The notes beneath the pieces were generated by a model. The model was not told the DNA's origin, ran no database searches, and worked only from the letters and a program-made list of their open reading frames with translations. Shown here in pieces: positions 11,294 to 22,052 of a stretch of 35,276 bases of DNA; within the stretch, counting starts at the first letter, position 1; each line of letters starts with the position of its first letter. The DNA is from Sperchopsis tessellata (Eukaryota > Arthropoda > Insecta > Coleoptera > Hydrophilidae). The position numbers and the translations under genes were made by a program. The stretch is from assembly GCA_033557685.1 (NCBI GenBank), contig JAWQRN010000168.1:1-35276 (forward strand), in the 5' to 3' direction.

Positions 11294-12355
11294 GTGATGA
11301 CAATAATTGGATACCTATGGAATGGGATCGAGCAGCTGAAGACCTTACATGGGAGAGACTTTTAGGCTTAGATGGGTCTCTTGTCTTCTTGGAACATGTT
11401 TTTTGGGTTGTCTCGCTCAATATCCTCTTTATTCTCATATTTGCATTCTGCCCATACCACATGGGGCTTGTGTTTTTGTCAGTCATAAACCTTAGGGAGA
11501 ATGCTCAAGCTAGTCACTTTGAAGGACTTCTCACCACATTGCTGGGCTACTGTCTCGTTGGAATAACCCTTGTAATCCTGCACAGAATTGCTGCACTTTT
11601 CGGATTAGCGAAAGCCCGTAAAGTTTTGGGTCTATGTTACGTTGTGGTGAAGGTTTCCATGCTCAGTGTAGTTGAAATTGGCATCTTACCTTTGGTTTGT
11701 GGATGGTGGCTTGACATTTGCTCTCTAGCAATGTTTGACGCAACTCTTAAAGACCGTGAAAGCAATTTCCGCTTAGCTCCAGGCACATCAATATTTATCC
11801 ATTGGCTCGTAGGAATGGTGTACGTTTATTACTTTGCTTCATTTGTTTTATTGCTCCGTGAAATTTTGCGTCCAGGTGTTTTGTGGTTCTTGCGGAACTT
11901 GAACGATCCTGACTTCAGTCCCATTCAAGAAATGATACACCTGCCTATTTTGAGGCACATTCGTAGACTATTGCTATCTGCCGTCATATTTGGTAGTGCT
12001 GTTCTATTGATGTTGTGGCTTCCAATTAGACTTTTGAGGCATATTTGGCCCAGTTTTCTTCCTTACACTGTTTCTCTTAATAGTGAGGCTCAGGTCAATG
12101 AGTTGTCTCTGGAATTACTTCTTTTACAAGTCATCTTACCAGCACTTTTGGAGCAGTCACATACACGGACGTGGCTGAAAGGCTTGGTCAGAGCTTGGTG
12201 TAAAACCATCTCCTGGATACTAGGAATACATTCTTATTTGTTGGGTACCAATGATGGACAACCTATGGGAGATGGAAATAATCAACCTGCTCCAGAACCC
12301 CAAGGAGGTCTTGGAGCTGCACATCAAGCTTTACTGATGAGAGAAGGACCTACAG
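11294..12355 (+). CDS. MARCHF6: MARCHF6 coding exon 2: central membrane region with the TEB4-Doa10 (TD) segment
   Basis: This exon encodes residues 242-595 and the first base of codon 596. It opens with DDNNW...MEWDRAAEDLTWERLLGLDG, the cytosolic segment just before the third span, nearly identical across animals. Conserved landmarks follow: HVFWVVSLN, the membrane-embedded CGWWLDICSL, LRPGVLWFLRNLNDPDF and QEMIHLPI near residues 435-455 (the TD region characteristic of Doa10/TEB4), and LLLQVILPALLEQSHTR. Several hydrophobic spans are evident. The exon ends in a short Gly/Pro/Asn-rich cytosolic loop. The donor is ACAG|GTAAGC at 12355/12356. The exon is unusually long (1062 bp) with no frame damage, showing selection despite the transposons on both sides. 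Confidence 0.97.
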
Positions 12356-12889
12356 GTAAGCTAATAATTTAAATGATTTGAAGTTCATAGCCTGTGCAAT
12401 ATTCATCTTTATTGCTTGTAATTAACTAATAATCAATCCTTGTACAAACCAAATTTACTGAAAGAGAACATCCAATAGATATGCGGTATTTGTTATTACT
12501 GATTTAATAGGCACTTTTAACCCTTTCGCTACAGAGCACAAAGTTAAGGTGGGTGACCCATGTATGGAACTCGATACGTATCTATACGGATTTCGTACGC
12601 CTGGCACCTTTTTGCAGATATTTACGGTGTTCGTTTGTAGACCTATTACCATTAAATAAATGTGAATTATTTATTAAACATTTAATATGAATAATAATAA
12701 TAATATTTATAAATAATTAAAAAAAATATGATATCTTTTTTAACCATTTATCATTTGTTTATTAATCTTTCTATAAATAAAAATGTGAACAACAGCAACA
12801 GTATTTTCATTATGAATGTACAAAATTTAACAAAGTAATTTCACAATAGAAAAGAAATTAACAGTAAGTTAACGTTTAATTAAGTTGTT

Positions 12890-13960
12890 CTTGGTGTGGT
12901 ATAACTCAAAGCATTGTATTACATATAAAGCAGCAGTGTTCGGTGAACAAAGAAATGTTGTTTCGCATCTCTTGTTATTTTAACTGTAGTGCATCCCCCT
13001 TGAAGTGTATACTTGAGGTAAAATGTCTGCTAGTAAGTTGGACGATTGATTCTTGATGTTCTCCTTTGCCAACAGTAGAAGTTTTCTTATTGTTATTCTA
13101 AAGGCGTGATAATTCAAAATACACAAATCTAGCAAGTGGAAAAATAATTTATTATACCATTTTACAGTTTTCTTTATTGATTTCAATATCATGTCAGCCC
13201 TGTCTACTGAGCCCCCCATGTATTTGTTATATTCAACAATACACTTTGGCTTCGTAATTTGATGTCCTGTTTGCCTGTTCCTTTTTCCAGTGCGACACTT
13301 CCAATTATATGAATTGTTGTATGTCACACCATTTGAGTTTTTCAAAGAGCTTATCACAAGTCGGATTTTATAAACTTTGCTAATAGATTCTTGATTATTA
13401 TCAAAAAGTGTAGCATTCTCATTATAAAATTATATCTCTCTCTTTTTATAACATTTGCAAATATTGTATAGTAAGAGGTGGATTTGTTGACCAATATTCA
13501 TTTGATTTCAACATTTTTGATATTTGCAAATTTTCTGTATATTTGTGCAGTTTCATAGTAATTTTCTACAGCATCTAAAAAAATCATATTGTTTTCCATG
13601 ACGATGTATTTAATTAATTCTGGTGTAAAAAGACATATCAAAAATCTCCAAAGCAGAAGAGTTGCCATCGATATTTTCGTTTATAACGCCACTAATTTTC
13701 AGATGTAAAATGATGTGCTGTTAGTGTACAGGTACTGTACAACTCCATTGGTATTCAGTTGTATAAGGATCTTCAATTACTTCTTCATCTGATCTTACTT
13801 CTACTAAGACATTGAATTTTAGCAATAGAAGTTCATCAAGTTCACTTTCTTCACTATTATCATTTTCGCTTTTTCTGCTACGTATCACACTTTCACTGTC
13901 GGACATCATATATTTATTAGCCAGTTCTAACTCGTGTTGGGAGAAATATTTGCAAGCCAT
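12890..13960 (-). pseudogene. piggyBac transposase, internally deleted and frameshifted
   Basis: The start is ATG at 13960, giving MACKYFSQHELELANKYM and then an acidic Ser/Asp/Glu-rich N-terminus (SDSESVIRSRK, NDNSEESELDE) typical of the family. A shifted frame reads LFTPELIKYIV (about 13600-13630), the conserved helix near the start of the core. The next recognisable block is KPKCIVEYNKYMGGSVDRAD (13170-13260), then WYNKLFFHLLDLCILNYHAF. Below the stop at about 12980 the traces HCCFICNT and IPHQEQLN resemble the C-terminal Cys-rich finger. The region between FTPEL and KPKCIVEYN, which holds the first two catalytic Asp residues, is missing. Dead copy. Confidence 0.85.
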
Positions 13961-14330
13961 TTTTTAGGGTGAACTTACTTAAAAATTTATTGTAGTTCTA
14001 TTAGAAGAACTTATCAAAATTTATACACTTCTGTTAAAAAAAAAAACGGACACCAACCTTTTTCCATTTAGTCGGTGTAAAACAAAAAAATTGGGTATAT
14101 GTTTAAAAATATGTGTAAAATCACAAAAATAATAATAAACATTTCTTTTAAGTAAAAAATTGAAAAACGGAAAACTCATTGTACTTATAGATTTGCTTAA
14201 AACACTTTTAAGCTATCTTTCAACCAAATTTAAGTCATCAATAGCGTGTATTACCTCCCCGAGTTCTAATAAGTGCTGTTATTGGGCGTAATAAAGTTTG
14301 AATGCAGCTGACAATGTCATCTTGCGGAAT

Positions 14331-15417
14331 GTTCTTCCTTACAATATGCTGAAGTAGTCTTTTGCGATTTAAGTAAAGCATTCGACTCAGTCAATCATAG
14401 TATGTTGATGGATAAATTGCGGAGAATTGGCATGAGAGGGTGTGCCCCTGAAATCTTACCTTGAAGATCGTCCACAGGTGGTATGGTGGAGGAACCACAT
14501 GTCAGATTGGAAAAAAATTGTTCTGGGTGTTTCCCAGGAATTAGTGTTTGGAGCCCATACTTTTCGTGGTATATGTGAATGATTTGTCCTTAAATGTAGC
14601 AGCGGATGGTACCTGTCTTTTCGCTGATGATACATCTTTCATAAACACACATGCAAACCCCACAACACTGAAAGAGAAAATAAACGTAAGTCTGAAAAGA
14701 GCCAAAAACTGGTTTGATACAAATCACCTTAAAATTAACGAAGAAAAACTCAAATTATGATGTTATACACAAAAGAAAAGTTGCATGTTCAACCTTAAAA
14801 CATCAGGTTATTTGGTCTGAGGTGTTCCAAAATACTTACCTGGTCTAGTCATATAGATGATTTAAAGAAAAAACAGTCATCTACAATTTACTGCCGGAAA
14901 AAGATATATAAAAACATAACACCAGAAATGGCAAAAAACACGTACTTCGCAGATTTCCACAGCAGGGCTATTTATGGTATCTTGGTTTGGGGCATATTAT
15001 CTGAGGCTGAAGCCATATTCATACTTCAAAAGAAGGCACACTTCATGGAAAGTTGCAGTCTGCTGTTTAAAAGAAACTAAATTCTAATTTTTCCAGTGTA
15101 CCTGTCGATTGTACATTCACACAAATAAAAATGAATTCCAAAGGAGTAGTGGTGTTCGCTCTTTTGACACGAGGTATAAAGATGACCTAATTGTACCTTA
15201 CCATAGAGTTGTTAAGTCTCAACACAACTAATCACTTAGCGATAAAACTGCATAACAAACTCCCCCACTGAATAAAAGAAGAAGATGGAAAAATCTTCAA
15301 GAGTTCCTTAACTATTAATTGCAGTGATTCTATATATATGTATGAACAGTTACTGTAATTCTGTTAAAATGACTTATGATTGTAAGCTGTTATAATTCAT
15401 AAATAAATTCTATTATA
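14331..15417 (+). mobile_element. Non-LTR retrotransposon fragment nested in Tc1
   Basis: It opens directly in reverse transcriptase: VVFCDLSKAFDSVNHSML (motif A), then EPILFVVYVNDL and CLFADDTSFI (FADD motif, 14548-14760), WFDTNHLKINEEK, TWSSHIDDLKKK, FHSRAIYGILVWG and FILQKKA. A chain of frames with stops continues to about 15350. The 3' end AAATAAATTCTATTATATTA abuts the Tc1 frame. It is 5'-truncated, lacking the endonuclease and N-terminal RT, as usual for target-primed insertion. The pattern is Jockey/CR1-like; the clade is not assigned. Confidence 0.85.
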
Positions 15418-15624
15418 TTATTCAGAAAGAGCTACTCTTATATCTTGGATAGTTTCTGGAATGGGTTGGAGGTGTGGAATACTTTGCTCTAACATATCCC
15501 ATACATTTTCTGTTGGATTTAGATCAGGGCTATAAGCTGGCCACCGCAATCGCCGAATGTTGACCTCGTCTAAATATTGCGTTACCATCTGTGCTACGTG
15601 CGGCCTTGCATTATCATGCATAAG

Positions 15625-15848
15625 AAAGAAAGAAAGAAATAAACACTTTATTTGTTCTTAGACCATTGCAGTTTTGAATATGTCAAAGAGGAAAACTAAC
15701 TCCAAACATGGTAGCCACATAAATAATTGAAAACCTATATGAGAACTCAACAAAACATGACATGCACAATACATTCACATACACTATCAACAACTAGTGA
15801 TGAAAGTTCATGAAATCATCACAGAAGAATACATCAAGGCAATAACAA
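15625..15848 (-). mobile_element. Short retroposed fragment with a (TTTC)n tail inside the Tc1 transposase
   Basis: On the minus strand the Tc1 frame is open through FVDENFVI (to about 15848) and resumes at LMHDNARPH (15624). The intervening ~224 bases do not belong to Tc1. Read on the minus strand they end in AACAAATAAAGTG and then TTTCTTTCTTTCTT, that is, a polyadenylation-type AATAAA followed by a simple-repeat tail. This suggests a 5'-truncated LINE 3' end or a SINE. Source family unknown; exact target duplication unclear. Confidence 0.65.
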
Positions 15849-17384
15849 AGTTCTCGTCAACGAATGGAGCAAAAGGTATAACATGATCAGCTAACCATTC
15901 GTTGATATACCGATCAGCCGTCACACTACCATGTTCATCCAGAACAAGCTCTGTACGTACGTATATCGAAACTCCAGCCCAGACCATTACATTACCACCT
16001 CCAAATGGTGTTCTTGGAGATATACAGCAATGCGAAAATCATCCATTGGGCCTTCCCCATACACGTTCGCGTCCATCTGGTGAATGAAGGCAAAAACGGG
16101 ATTCATCGGGGAACTGTACAGAGCTCCAGGCTCTATGTTCGCGCTCAACAAGATGGCCTGGGACTAAAGTTCGACATGTGGCAGGTTTTCTGGACACCAA
16201 TCTGTATTTGTGCAATCTCCGGTGTACGGTTAGTGCAGAAATATCAACACAACGAAAATATTCCAGTCGACGAACGACAATAATAGATGGTATGTTGCAA
16301 TCGCGAAGAACATTTAACGCAATAAATCGATCGTCACGAGGGGTTGTTACGCGTGGTCTTCCCCTTCCTGGTCTTCTAGTGTAATCTCGTTTCAAGATGT
16401 CAGCAAATTGTGTCTTGCAGAGTACTCCTGGCTATTCCCAAGGTATTTCCAATATATAGTACACTGCGTCCATCTTCATGTAGAGCTACAATTCGTGCTA
16501 CATCTTCTGGTCGCATTTTTTTAAAACACTTCAAATTCAATACTGACAGTTCAAAAATAATAAAACTAACCAACTAGATGTAAATTAATTGGCGTCTTGG
16601 AACTAAATGTCGAAACACATCGAATTTTGTTATTTTTGTAGTTTACTGTTTTTTCAATTTATGGTTACTTAAAGAAATGTTTATTTAATTTTATTTTTCT
16701 GATTTTACACATAAGGTGGTTCTTATAATAAAAAATTATTTAAACATATACCCGATTTTTTTGTTTTACATCGAATGAATGGAGAAAGATAGGTTTCCGG
16801 TTTTTTTAACACGAGTGTATATCAATGATTACAGCTGCACGCATAGATTCAAACTAAAACTTAAATATCTCGCTCGGAATAAATGTTTCCAGATGAGGGT
16901 TAGTTCATATTAATATGTATATGAAATAATAAACATATTTATGTGTTACAGCTACACATACAGACTCTAATATAAACTTATATCAATAAATTGGAAGTAA
17001 ACAGTGTACTTGTTTAATGTAGCTGTTGACAGATAAGAACTAGTCATTGGAATTTCTTAAAGTCGTTTAAATATATTACGGGCCATGTATTTAGCATATT
17101 AAACGGATGCATTCAATGATCACTCGTGATTTATAACCGACTATTTTGGCACAGAATTTTTCTACGTATAAACACGGTCTTCGTAGGGAAAGAGTTTAGA
17201 GTGATAAGCGAGTCAATTTGCAATCACTCAACAGTGCTATTCACACTTTTGCTTCAATTATATTCTGTTTTCCGATATGGTTCTACTTTGAGATAACTTT
17301 AGGAAAGTAAATTCTTAGCAAAGTTAATTTTATATTAACATACCGTTCAGGAATGATGTAAGTGCATTATCATCTTCATCATCT

Positions 17385-18690
17385 CCTTAGTGGAGTATAA
17401 TGGGACGCCATATAGAATGTTCATAAAATCAGAAGTTATTAAGGCTCTACACTCGATCAAATCAAAAGGTAAAGCTGTAGGCCCAGATGATGTCTATTTT
17501 AAAGTATGGAAGCTCATACAGGGAGAAAACATCGATATACTAGTTAATTTGTTCCACAAGATATTTATATTATTATATTTATTATAACCCTCCCAAAGAA
17601 ATCCAATGCGAATAAATGCGATCAATTCCGGCTGATCAGCTTGATAAGTCACATATTGAAAGTGTTCCTGAAAATAATCATAGCAGAATACGTAGAAAAT
17701 GCAAAGAAAACCTAAGTAAGGAACAGACAAGGGAAGCTTTGATTAAGTTATCTATTCATTTGACTGCCTAAAACACAACTTGCTAATGAACATAATGATG
17801 ACAAAAGCACTAGACCAGTAAGACATCCCATTCATAAGGAACCTGTATGAGCACCAAATTGTAGCAGTGAGGGCCGAAGATGAAATGACCAGCGATATTC
17901 CTATTAGAAAAGGGGTACGACAGGGCTGCGTTCTGTCCCTGCTATTGTTCAATATATATTCAAAACAAATATTCCTAAGGGCATTGGAGAACTCAGATGA
18001 TGGAATAAAAATCAACGGTGAACTATTGAACAACCTTAGATATGCGGATGATACGGCAATAATTGCAGATAGACCGGAGGGTTTGGGCGCCTGATGGTTG
18101 ATATTGTGCGAGAGGCTGAATCACTTGAACTGAAACTACATGCAAGTAAAACAAAAGTCATGATCATCAGTAGGACGCCAGGTGCTTACATAGGCTAGAA
18201 CAACTTTTCTGAAAATGAGAAAACTACTATGCAAAGGCGGCGTTTTTTTGAAAACGAGATACCGTTTTGTGAAGTGCTACATTCGTTCACTACTGCTCTA
18301 TGGCGTGGAGGCTTTAGCGTTGAAAGTCAAAACGATAAACAAGATGGAGGCAATTGAGATGTGGGCCTTCAGGAGGACGCACAGAAGGTCGTGGACGGAG
18401 CATGTCACAAACAATGAGGTTCTTAGACGTATGGTAGGGGGGTAGAGAGCTGCTAAGAACTATAAAGCGACGAAAAACAGCATACCAGCACATCTTCTGA
18501 AGCAACAAATACGATCTGTTTAAACTAATAATGGAAGGTAAGATAGAAGACAGAAGTGGCCCAGGCCGCAGAAAATACTCCTGGTTAAAGAACATAAAGG
18601 ACTGGATGGGCATGGACTCCACACCCTATTCATAGCGACACAAGACCTTCAGTAATGGAGAGGGCACTTAAAGGAAAAGATAGATGTTAA
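17385..18690 (+). mobile_element. Non-LTR retrotransposon remnant (RT and C-terminal region)
   Basis: In order, in changing frames: EVIKALHSIKSKGKAVGPDD (17415-17490), RIRRKCKENLSKEQ (near 17685), DIPIRKGVRQGCVLS (17890 on), LRYADDTAIIAD (18032 on), VKCYIRSLLLYGVEALAL (18250-18320), MEAIEMWAFRRTHRRSWTE and NEVLRRM (18345-18440), KIEDRSGPGRRKYSWLKNIKDWMG (18540-18610, split here only for description). These are successive RT and post-RT motifs of endonuclease-RT elements of the kind annotated in insects as craniofacial-development-protein-2-like. The endonuclease is missing and there are several internal deletions. It lies in MARCHF6 intron 2 on the same strand as the gene. Confidence 0.82.
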
Positions 18691-18729
18691 CTAAGCTTAA
18701 CTGTAAGGCAAGGTTGCATTTTCATCGAC

Positions 18730-19430
18730 TTCTCATTATTATTATTTCAGTGGATTCCTGCCTTGTGCTTTGTCTAAAGTTTCCTGTTTGATATAGCTCT
18801 CACTGTTAGCACATATACCTCATCTGCAAACACCAGATCCTCCAACAAAATTTCAGGAAGGAACAGCATTAGAGACGAGTCCAGTACTGGCTCCTATGAT
18901 GATATCATTCGTCAATTATTTGTTATTCAATAGTCTCGTATGGTACATCTTATTAAGCAACACTATGATTTGTATGAATTTTGGAGGGACACCATATTTT
19001 CAAAGAATCTGCCTCACCCCTTTTTTATCCACTCTATCAAACGCCTTCTGGAAGTTAATGAAATACAAGTGAACTTATTGCTGCCAAAGCTTGGTTCACT
19101 ATGATCTTTAAGGTGCAAATAAAGTCTATGTAGTCTACGTCTTTGTAGTTTCTGTTTTTGAAAACTTTTGCTTTTGATGTGTAGAGTAAAGTAATAGTTC
19201 TCCAATTATTGTAGTGAGTTTTTCTCCTTTCCTTGGGTAGCTTGACCATCGTTTGTTTGTCCATTCCTCCAGTATCGGTTCCCCCAACCAAACTCTTTTC
19301 AGTAAAACATGCATCGCCTTATCGGACACTTCCACACCTGCTTTTATGAAGTGCGTGATAATTTTATCCACATTTGTCACCTTGCCGCTCTTTAGATGAC
19401 TTGTGGCTATATTCTCCAACTTCTAGGACC
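18730..19430 (-). mobile_element. Non-LTR retrotransposon fragment, antisense in MARCHF6 intron 2
   Basis: On the minus strand: ENIATSHLKSGKVTN, ILEEWTNKRWSS, GEKLTTI or NNWRTITLLYTSKAKVF (19135-19420), then FINFQKAF-like residues near 19060, and LEDLVFADE near 18835, the degraded catalytic motif. The order matches the RT domain of endonuclease-RT elements (EEW...LPKKG...NWR.ITLL). Frameshifts are frequent and neither end is preserved. Confidence 0.75.
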
Positions 19431-19614
19431 ATTACCATAACAGCACGTTTGTTTCTGCTAAAGCAGCCAAAGGTGCAGTTGAACAATATTTTACAGTGTT
19501 GCCAAATAATTTATTATTTAGAAATTGAAAAGTAGCAGGTTTTTAATGATATGTGTTTATTGGGCATTGTATATGATTATTCTATAATACTAATACTTAT
19601 CTCTTTATTTTTAG

Positions 19615-20522
19615 GTTTCCAACCTTATGATAAACCATCGTTCTTCCCAGCACGTTTGGTAGCACTTTTAGTAACAGTCTGCATCTCACTGGTGGCATCT
19701 AGTCTAGTAGCTCTAACACTGCCAGTATGGATCGGTCGAAGGGTGATGTCCCTTTGGCTAGTAGGAGCTCCACCTCCAGGGCCACAAATAACTCAACCAT
19801 CTGCTCCAGCTGGCATCAAGGTTCATGAGCTCTACACAGCAGCTTGTGGAACATACCTCTGCTGGATGGCAGCAAGAGCTGGAGCTCTTCTTATTAGCTG
19901 GTTGCCACAAGGTCGTGCAGCAATGATTGAAAGGCTAAAATTATGGTGCATAATTGCAGTGAAAACGCTGGTAGCCAGTGCACTTCTTTTAGTTGTAATA
20001 CCATTACTGTTTGGATTGTTGCTAGAGTTGGTTGTCATTGTACCATTGCGCGTTCCAATACATCAATCGCCAGTGTTTTTCATTTGGCAAGATTGGGCAT
20101 TGGGAGTGCTTTACACGAAGATTGCTTGTGCAGTGACTATGATGGGTCCGGATTGGTTTTTGCGGGCTGCAATCGAGAGGGCTTATAGAGAAGGCATTCG
20201 TGATATGAATTTGATGTTCATTTTTAAAGATCTTGCTGCTCCTGTTATTATTAGTTTTGGGTTGTCATTAGCGGTACCTTATGCTATAGCCCATTCTGTT
20301 ATTCCGTTGGTCGTTAGTAATGTGCAGATGAGGAATTTGATTGCTCGTCGATTGTACCCGTTTTTGCTTTTGGTTGGTGTTGCGGGGGTAGTGATTTTCT
20401 TACAGATTAGGCAATTCAGGAAGCTGTATGAGCACATTAAGAATGATAAGTACCTCGTGGGGCAAAGGTTGGTGAATTACGACCATCATAGAAGGGCAAA
20501 ATCTCAGAATAGTAACCATTAG
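19615..20522 (+). CDS. MARCHF6: MARCHF6 coding exon 3: C-terminal membrane spans and conserved C-terminal element
   Basis: Encodes the last two bases of codon 596 to residue 897, with the stop TAG at 20520-20522. It begins GFQPYDKPSFFP, matching the human join GFQPY. Landmarks are KVHELYTAACGTYLCWMAAR, VPLRVPIHQSP, WQDWALGVLYTKI and RRLYPFLL, with several hydrophobic spans. The C-terminal KNDKYLVGQRLVNY (residues ~871-884) is the conserved C-terminal element reported to be needed for activity of yeast Doa10 and human MARCH6. An upstream ATG at 19551 belongs to intron sequence; the acceptor at 19613-19614 and homology decide the exon start. With exons 1 and 2 the protein is complete at ~897 residues. 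Confidence 0.97.
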
Positions 20523-22052
20523 GTGTTTCTGTTTTTTTTTAATACTATTAGGATTATTACATATTAACTTTTTACGAGAATTTTTTTCTTCGTAAGTTTT
20601 TTGTAAATTATATATATATACATATACATATTTATGTGATCAATATGACTCGTGTCATTTTAACTTTGTAATAGTAATAGTTAAAATTAAATTATATGGT
20701 GTAAATTGCACTGTGGCAACTGTTTTTATTTGTTGAGATCGCTGTGATTCCGTGAAAATCTATTGTTTTTTGTTTTTAGACTTCCTAGGTAAATTTTGTA
20801 AAATTCATTAAGTAATAACAATGCATTTTTGGGCATCTGTTAATGATCAGCTCTATGGCCAGAGCACTGAGGTAATAATTGGAAAGTTGCAAAATTTCTA
20901 CTCTTAAAAAAAATTAAGAGCATTTATTTGAGCAGAAAAACTTATACCCATGGTAGGATAAGCTCTCAGACCCATTGTTACTAACTAGAGTTTCTCCAAA
21001 TTGTACCTAGTCAATACAAACAAATTTAAAGCATGAACATCATAGCCTGGGATCTGATAATAGTGGAAATGTCTTTCGGTCACTCCTGCCTTGTGTTAGG
21101 TTTGTCCTGTTTGAGGAGTAGAGTTGAATTAAGACTGCGGGTTTTAATAAGTTCTTTGTCCCTTATTGTGACCTTATGGATAGAAAATAATTCAAATTAC
21201 TTACTGATTCGGAAAGGATGGTTGTTTGTTATAACATATTTAATGTTTTTATATTTACTGGAATAGGAACAAACAAGCATATGTGTACTACATATTGAAA
21301 TCTGTGGTCTTAAACAAGTATACATATGACTGCAAAAAAGATAAAGTAAATAATGTTTAGAAATAGAATTATCCCACAGTAACATTATCATTATTGTATT
21401 AATTTCACATGAGTATAGGTATTCTTAAAAATGTTGTTTTAACTTAATATTTAAGTGTCAACGTGACTTACCCTTCCATTGAATCTGTGTTACGTCATCT
21501 TTCACTTGTTTTTATTTTACTTTTGGAATTATTTGTAAAAAATAAATTAGGAGAAACTTGTTTATGGTTTGAATAATGCCAAGTTTTTGTTTTATTTACT
21601 CCCTCCTAATGAAAAATATGATCTAATTATTTGGATATATTGTCTCGCAATTCTATTAAGAGATAAATAATATTAAGGGTGCAGTGAAGTTGAAATATTA
21701 GTACCTATTTTTGAGATTATGAAATGAAACTAATCCTTCAATTTATTTATTTTCTAGTATAAATCCTTAAATTTTTAAGAATGTGGTTAAAACTTTTAAT
21801 TTTACATATAAAAATCCGCAGCCTTAAGAAAACAAGCTATGTCGATATTCGATGTAAAATTAAGCACTACCAGAACGTTTAAAAACAGCAAAATTTCTTA
21901 CAAATCTATATTGGGGGTAAAAATGTTTATACCTTTTTATTTTCAAAATTTGATAAGCTATGTGCTAAATTCTTTTGTACCCAATACAAGAGCAGGAACC
22001 CTTTTGGTAACTTATTAAAAAAGTTTATTCTCTATGATTAAAAACAAATCGT
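20523..22052 (+). other. MARCHF6 3' UTR and downstream non-coding DNA
   Basis: The sequence after the stop is T-rich, with a TA/CA microsatellite near 20610-20635. I see no conserved coding sequence or recognisable transposon. The first good polyadenylation signal is at 21541. Confidence 0.5.
21541..21546 (+). terminator. MARCHF6: Candidate polyadenylation signal of MARCHF6
   Basis: AATAAA is followed 30-45 bases later by a T/GT-rich stretch (TTTTTGTTTTATTT). It would give a 3' UTR of ~1.05 kb. Other variants upstream (for example ATTAAA near 20685) cannot be excluded. Confidence 0.4.

Larger units (their letters stand above)
14238..16516 (-). pseudogene. Tc1 transposase (DD34E), interrupted twice
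   Basis: The start is ATG at 16514-16516 (MRPEDVARIVALHEDGRS), and a frameshift near 16397 leads into YTRRPGRGRPR, the GRPR linker of Tc1 proteins. The first catalytic Asp is in FPDESRF; HDNARPHVA carries the second and SPDLNPTENVWD carries the Glu, with exactly 34 residues between them. The frame is broken after FVDENFVI by an insert (15625-15848) and after IRVALSE by a second insert (14331-15417). It resumes as NIPQDDIVSCIQTLL and ends with TRGGNTRY and TGA at 14238-14240, the standard Tc1 C-terminus. All catalytic residues survive, so inactivation came mainly from the insertions and the frameshift. Confidence 0.93.
14024..16819 (-). mobile_element. Tc1-type DNA transposon with long inverted ends and two nested inserts
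   Basis: The ends TACACTTCTGTT (14024 on) and, on the minus strand from 16819, TACACTCGTGTT are flanked by TA on both sides (14022-14023 and 16820-16821), the Tc1/mariner target duplication. The inverted arms extend ~160-180 bases (14024-14180 and 16638-16819) and share GTGTAAAACAAAAAAAT, GGGTATATGTTTAAA and ACATTTCTTT; the right arm has ~30 extra bases. The transposase is on the minus strand. Removing the inserts at 14331-15417 and 15625-15848 leaves ~1.5 kb, a normal Tc1 size. Confidence 0.92.
12521..17194 (-). mobile_element. piggyBac-type transposon remnant, split by a Tc1 insertion
   Basis: The left end is TTAA (12517-12520) followed by CCCTTTCGCTACAG, a typical piggyBac-style terminus. 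The candidate right end, read inward on the minus strand from 17198, is TAAACTCTTTCCCTAC; 13 of its first 16 bases match the left end including the duplication. The transposase pseudogene lies on the minus strand at 12890-13960. The Tc1 element at 14024-16819 sits ~60 bases before its start codon, so 16822-17194 would be the rest of its 5' leader. Without Tc1 the remnant is ~1.9 kb, shorter than a full element because the transposase has lost its middle. The left end and transposase are firm; the right end is tentative. Confidence 0.65.
12356..19614 (+). other. MARCHF6: MARCHF6 intron 2 (7259 bp, phase 1), a nest of transposons
   Basis: The GTAAGC donor at 12356 and the acceptor TTTTTAG ending at 19614 restore G-FQPYDKP, which continues the conserved protein exactly. 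The intron is almost entirely transposon-derived: piggyBac with an inserted Tc1, which carries two further inserts, then two non-LTR fragments in opposite orientations. Confidence 0.93.

Noticed and set aside
12356..12372. Read-through of exon 2 to a short alternative C-terminus (KLII, stop).
   Set aside because: The GTAAGC donor is good and the conserved protein continues exactly at 19615; intron retention would lose a third of the protein.
14262..14282. TTCTAATAAGTGCTG resembles GCTCTAATAAGTGCCG of the palindromic repeat, suggesting a fourth copy.
   Set aside because: In this position the bases encode the expected Tc1 C-terminus (ALIRTRGG) on the minus strand and the match stops after ~13 bases; coincidence.
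19551..19614. An ATG at 19551 as the start of a separate 323-residue membrane protein.
   Set aside because: The residues before GFQPY are not conserved, a clear acceptor lies at 19613-19614, and the rest is the MARCHF6 C-terminus.
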